In this document: positions 60,795 through 64,000 of the stretch, piece by piece
How positions within the stretch are numbered: the stretch's first letter is position 1
Layout of the letters: every line of letters starts with the position of its first letter
Origin: Scleromatobacter humisilvae
GTDB taxonomy: Bacteria; Pseudomonadota; Gammaproteobacteria; Burkholderiales; Burkholderiaceae_C
Reading direction: 5' to 3'
Assembly (NCBI RefSeq): GCF_023231945.1
Contig: NZ_JAJLJH010000014.1
Coordinates: 1 to 64,000 of the forward strand
Length of the DNA: 64,000 nt
Notes under the pieces: model-generated
Seen by the model: the letters and a program-made list of their open reading frames with translations, nothing else
Told to the model about the DNA's origin: nothing
The model's database searches: none
Made by a program: the position numbers and the translations under genes

Positions 60795-61688
60795 TCAAGC
60801 TGCGAACATCGCCGCGCCATCCTTGAACGCGTCCACCAGGTGCTGCATCACCGCTCGGATGGCACTCGAGTTGCGATCCTGCTTGCGAATGAGCAACCAG
60901 ATCTCGCGATGCGAAGGCAACGGCCCCAACGCACAAAGCCGGAGGTCCGGCACGCGTCGCCCGATGTAGTGCGGCAGGAGAGCCAGCCCCGCGCTGCTCT
61001 GAGCGGCGATTGCCTGCAGCACCTGATTCTCCGCGCGAACCGCGATGCGTGCGCGGGGAAACTGTTGCGAGAGCCAGGTCGACTCCGGCATGTTGGCGCT
61101 CTCTTCGTTGAAGCTGACGAACGTGGGCGTCTCGCCGCGCTCCACCGCCTCGCACATCTCCGACGTTCCGTAGAAGCCGAATGCCATGCTGCCGACCTGC
61201 TTGGCGATCAGGTCGACATCGACGGGTCTGCCAACGCGCACCGCGATGTCCGCCTTGTGTCGCTCGAGACTGATCGAGCGCAGATCGGTGGCCAGGTCGA
61301 TATCCAGTCCGGGGTGCCTCGAGGTGAACTCGGCGAGTCGCGGCAACAGGAAGCCTTGCGCAAGGGCGGGCGGTGCGTTGATGCGAACCAATCCACGCAA
61401 GGCAAGGTCTTCCGTCACGCTCGGACGCGACAAGGTCTGAGCGGCAGCCTCCATCTCCGCTGCCGCTTCGAGAGCGCTCTCGCCGGCAGGCGTCAGCACG
61501 TAGCCATCGGGCCGGCGATCGACCAGCTTCTCGCCAACGCTCTCCTCGAGCGACTGGATGCGCCTGGCGACCGTCGCGTGATTGACCTGGAGCGCGCGAG
61601 CCGCGGCCGACAAGCTCCGGTATCGCCCGAGGGCCAGGAAGACGCGGACGTCCTGCCAATCGAGCTCTGTGCGTTTTCGATCAGTCAT
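60795..61688 (-). CDS. LysR-family transcriptional regulator
   Basis: 297-residue LysR regulator (winged helix at about residues 8-65: VRVFLALGRYRSLSAAARAL, QVNHATVARRIQSLEESVGE). The effector domain begins LRGLVRINAPPALAQGFLLP. Divergent from the SDR gene at 61798, and its promoter region is duplicated before the MFS gene at 57650. It is a good candidate for controlling both. Confidence 0.9.
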   Translation of the reverse strand: MTDRKRTELDWQDVRVFLALGRYRSLSAAARALQVNHATVARRIQSLEESVGEKLVDRRPDGYVLTPAGESALEAAAEMEAAAQTLSRPSVTEDLALRGLVRINAPPALAQGFLLPRLAEFTSRHPGLDIDLATDLRSISLERHKADIAVRVGRPVDVDLIAKQVGSMAFGFYGTSEMCEAVERGETPTFVSFNEESANMPESTWLSQQFPRARIAVRAENQVLQAIAAQSSAGLALLPHYIGRRVPDLRLCALGPLPSHREIWLLIRKQDRNSSAIRAVMQHLVDAFKDGAAMFAA

Positions 61689-61797
61689 TGCGCAAGGATA
61701 GCGGCTCCCGCTTTGCTTGGTGGATCGATAGGCTACCGACCAGGCTGAGGCTTATCGGCTGCAGTTGCAAGCAATCCATTCCTGCAAGGAGAAATTC

Positions 61798-62508
61798 ATG
61801 AGTCAAAAGAAAGTTGCCATCGTCACGGGAGCCTCTCAAGGCATCGGCGCAGGCGTCGTCGCCGCGTATCGCAAGAAAGGCTTCGTGGTCGTCGCGAACT
61901 CGCGCAACATCCGCCAAGGGCAGGACGATGACGTGGTCGCTGTCGCGGGCGACATTCGCGATCGCAAGGTTGCGGACCGGGTCGTTCAAACCGCACTCGA
62001 CCGCTTCGGCCGCATCGACACGCTGATCAACAACGCCGGGATCTTCATCGGCAAGCCGTTCACCGAGTACACGACGGAAGAATTCAGGGACGTGATGGCA
62101 GTCAACGTCGAAGGCTTCTTCAACATCACCCAGCCGACGTTGAGCCAGATGGTCAAGCAAGGCACCGGTCACATCGTGCAGATCACCACGACGCTCGTGC
62201 ATCAAGCCATCGCCGGCGTACCCGCCGCGCTCGCTCTGCTGAGCAAGGGTGGCCTGTATGCCGTTACGGGCGGTCTCGCGATCGAGTATGCGAAGACTGG
62301 GGTTCGAGTCAACGCGGTGGCGCCCGGCATCATCAAGACGCCGATGCATCCGCCAGAGACGCACGGAATGCTCGGAAGCATGCACCCGGTCGGCCGCATG
62401 GGCGAAGTATCGGAAGTGGTCGACGCCATCCTGTACCTCGAGGACGCCGCGTTCGTCACCGGCCAGACCATCAACGTCGATGGCGGTCAGCATTCCGGCC
62501 GCTGGTAA
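61798..62508 (+). CDS. SDR-family protein with atypical active site
   Basis: 236-residue protein with the SDR Rossmann fold: VTGASQGIGAG, LINNAG and VRVNAVAPGIIKTPMH are all standard, and GQTINVDGGQHSG closes the fold. The catalytic Tyr of YxxxK is missing: the helix reads AALALLSKGGLYAVTGGLAI, with Ala146 four residues before Lys150. Thr residues (TTT, 130-132) lie near the usual Ser position. This may be a non-catalytic or altered-mechanism SDR subfamily. A GGAG ribosome site precedes the ATG. Confidence 0.85.
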   Translation: MSQKKVAIVTGASQGIGAGVVAAYRKKGFVVVANSRNIRQGQDDDVVAVAGDIRDRKVADRVVQTALDRFGRIDTLINNAGIFIGKPFTEYTTEEFRDVMAVNVEGFFNITQPTLSQMVKQGTGHIVQITTTLVHQAIAGVPAALALLSKGGLYAVTGGLAIEYAKTGVRVNAVAPGIIKTPMHPPETHGMLGSMHPVGRMGEVSEVVDAILYLEDAAFVTGQTINVDGGQHSGRW

Positions 62509-62579
62509 GCGAAGTTCGCGTCAACAAGTGACGTTCCAGACGCGTGCATCGCGTCATTTTCAATTCCTGCAGGATTTCC

Positions 62580-63239
62580 ATGAGCGCGCAAATCAAGAGT
62601 GAAGTTCGACTTCAAATTGCATCCGACGTCGTCTGTCCCTGGTGCTTCATCGGCAAGCGAGCCATCGATCAAGCTCTGCCGATCTTGAAGGATCGGGGTG
62701 TCGACGTGACCATCGAGTGGCTACCCTTCCAGCTCAACCCGACCCTGCCCGCCGAGGGCATGGATCGCAAGAAATTTCGCACCGCCCGATTCGGCAGTTG
62801 GGAGGCCGCGCTTGCGATGGATGATCGCGCCATCAAGGCGGGTGCCGGGGTCGGTGCGCAGTTTCGCTATGACCGACAGAAGAAGACGTCCAACACCCTG
62901 GCGGGGCACGCGCTCGTGCGTCTGGCAGGCGTGGAGGGTGGCGCAAGCTTGCAGGAACGCGTCGTCGAGGCGTTGTTCGTCGCTTATTTCACGGACGGAA
63001 AAGACGTGGGCGATGAGGCCATCCTGGAGCAGATCGCGACCTCCAGCGGCATGGAACCTGGCGCGGTCCTGCGCTCTCGCGCGACACGCAAGGACGTGGC
63101 CGCAACCGAGGCGGCCATTCGCTCCGCCGGTCTCGAAGGAGTACCGAGCTACATCGTCGATGGCCGGCTGCTGTCCAGCGGTGCACAGGACGTGGCGGGA
63201 TACGTCCGGATGTTGACGGCTGTAGCTCGTCCGATCTAG
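62580..63239 (+). CDS. DsbA-family (FrnE-like) oxidoreductase
   Basis: 219-residue cytoplasmic thioredoxin-fold protein. It has the CPWC active site (Cys19-Cys22) in IASDVVCPWCFIGKRAIDQA, the insertion helices with YDRQKKTSNTLAGHALVRLA and the cis-Pro region LEGVPSYIVDGRLLSSGAQD. This is the FrnE/HCCA-isomerase branch, often linked to oxidative stress or polyketide and aromatic metabolism. There is no signal peptide. It follows the SDR gene by 71 bases on the same strand. Confidence 0.88.
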   Translation: MSAQIKSEVRLQIASDVVCPWCFIGKRAIDQALPILKDRGVDVTIEWLPFQLNPTLPAEGMDRKKFRTARFGSWEAALAMDDRAIKAGAGVGAQFRYDRQKKTSNTLAGHALVRLAGVEGGASLQERVVEALFVAYFTDGKDVGDEAILEQIATSSGMEPGAVLRSRATRKDVAATEAAIRSAGLEGVPSYIVDGRLLSSGAQDVAGYVRMLTAVARPI

Positions 63240-63310
63240 TTCCGCCCAGGTGCTGACGAACGGGACTGTCTCGCTTGCGGCCCTGGCCAGAAACGCGTCG
63301 ATGACGGCAA

Positions 63311-64000
63311 CTACGACTGAAGCAGCGCCACGGTGCCGCCGCCGCCGTCTGCGCAGATGCTGACGATCGCCCTGGTTCCCTTCGGATGGCTCGCCAGTTC
63401 CTTGACTGCCTGGCTGAGAATGCGAGCCCCTGTTGCTGCGAAGGGATGGCCCAGAGCCACGGAACCGCCGTTGGGGTTCATGCGTTCCCGGGGAAAAGCT
63501 CCAAAGATTGGCTCGAGGCCGACTTTGTCCCGCAGGAACGACGCATCTTCCCAAGCCTTGATGTGGAACGCCACCTGGGCCGAGAAGGCCTCGTGGATCT
63601 CCCACAGCCCGACGTCGTGGAAGCGAAGACCGTTGCGCGCCAGGAGGCGCGGAACGGCGAACGCCGGCGCCATGAGAAGTCCGTCGACGTGGAAGTCGAC
63701 TGAGGCCACTTCCCAGTCGACCAGGCGCGCGGTCGGAATGCCGGGCGGCAGCTTCGCGATCCCTTCCTCCGATCCGACCCACAGAGCCGCCGCCCCGTCG
63801 GTGAGGGCGGAGGAATTGCCCGCGGTGAGCGTTCCAAGCCCGGAGGTCCTGTCGAATGCCGGTTTCAGTGCCGCCAGGCGATCAGCTGATGTGTCCTGGC
63901 GCGGCAGGCCGTCCTGGTGGACGTTTCCGCTTGGTGTCTCGACCGACATCACCAGGTCATCGAAAAATCCCGCCTGCCAGCCAGCGACGGCCCGTTGGTG
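63311..64000 (-). CDS. Thiolase (acetyl-CoA acyltransferase), 5'-truncated by window
   Basis: 229 C-terminal residues of a thiolase; the gene continues past the right edge. Visible blocks are TLTAGNSSALTDGAAALWVG, WEIHEAFSAQVAFHIKAWED (with the NEAF-like HEAF), NPNGGSVALGHPFAATGARI with the active His, and ICADGGGGTVALL with the second catalytic Cys. The layout resembles FadI-type acyltransferases of fatty acid degradation. The adjacent gene set suggests a role in a catabolic pathway. Confidence 0.88.
   Translation of the reverse strand, partial: HQRAVAGWQAGFFDDLVMSVETPSGNVHQDGLPRQDTSADRLAALKPAFDRTSGLGTLTAGNSSALTDGAAALWVGSEEGIAKLPPGIPTARLVDWEVASVDFHVDGLLMAPAFAVPRLLARNGLRFHDVGLWEIHEAFSAQVAFHIKAWEDASFLRDKVGLEPIFGAFPRERMNPNGGSVALGHPFAATGARILSQAVKELASHPKGTRAIVSICADGGGGTVALLQS

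Noticed and set aside
1-64000. CRISPR arrays, rRNA, intact tRNA genes and insertion sequences
   Set aside because: No regularly spaced direct repeats with unique spacers, no full cloverleaf and no transposase reading frame with inverted ends were found on reading both strands.

Overview
The window is very GC-rich and reads as a chromosomal segment of a betaproteobacterium in the order Burkholderiales, probably a Rubrivivax/Leptothrix/Methylibium-like lineage. The evidence is a HemP gene with a betaproteobacterial Fur box, a cysteine-type intracellular PHB depolymerase, a PEP-CTERM protein, a Gram-negative trimeric porin of the family expanded in Burkholderiales, and the C-rich/G-rich intergenic hairpin common in that group. 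The placement is inferred from gene content only.

Positions 1 to about 29,100 look like stable, densely packed chromosome. In order: a membrane diguanylate cyclase; an OprB porin/NRAMP-type transporter pair; hemP; an AsmA-like protein; an MFS transporter divergent from a DeoR-type regulator; a UBP zinc-finger protein; a glycosyltransferase facing an LpxH-like phosphoesterase; a GlcG/HbpS-type protein; a transglutaminase-like protein; an orphan ParA-like ATPase; a PEP-CTERM protein; a general porin; and a complete ribose operon, rbsB-A-C-R-K-D, behind a LacI-family palindrome. After it come phaZ, a GST, a cupin, a DUF3999 protein, an aldehyde dehydrogenase and its divergent LysR regulator.

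From 29,100 to 48,600 the segment is mosaic. It holds a compact minus-strand operon (ECF sigma factor, ChrR-type anti-sigma, S41 peptidase, a small protein, a lipocalin lipoprotein) that resembles singlet-oxygen or envelope stress loci. Next is a hybrid sensor kinase broken by one in-frame TAA, followed by fragments of a cyoA-like and an lpxR-like gene. Then come a lipoprotein, a sedolisin-type S53 peptidase, a 223-residue protein of unknown function, a tri-haem cytochrome c, and a large winged-helix/STAND regulator divergent from a LuxR-type regulator. At 46,810-46,854 lies the 3' half of a tRNA-Met gene, the usual scar of integration at a tRNA. Beside it are two tiny genes with strong ribosome binding sites and a poorly coding stretch.

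From 48,600 to the right end the content is redox and catabolic: LysR regulators (four in this part), WrbA, a cyclic-nucleotide-binding/thioredoxin-reductase-like fusion, a PNPOx-like/HbpS-like/alpha-beta hydrolase run, an MFS exporter, a DUF3237 protein, two SDRs, a VOC protein, a DsbA/FrnE-like oxidoreductase and a thiolase cut by the window edge. A LysR promoter module is present twice (57,517-57,590 and 61,667-61,740), and a GST N-terminus survives as a fragment, so duplication and deletion have been active here. I saw no CRISPR array, rRNA, intact tRNA or intact insertion sequence.
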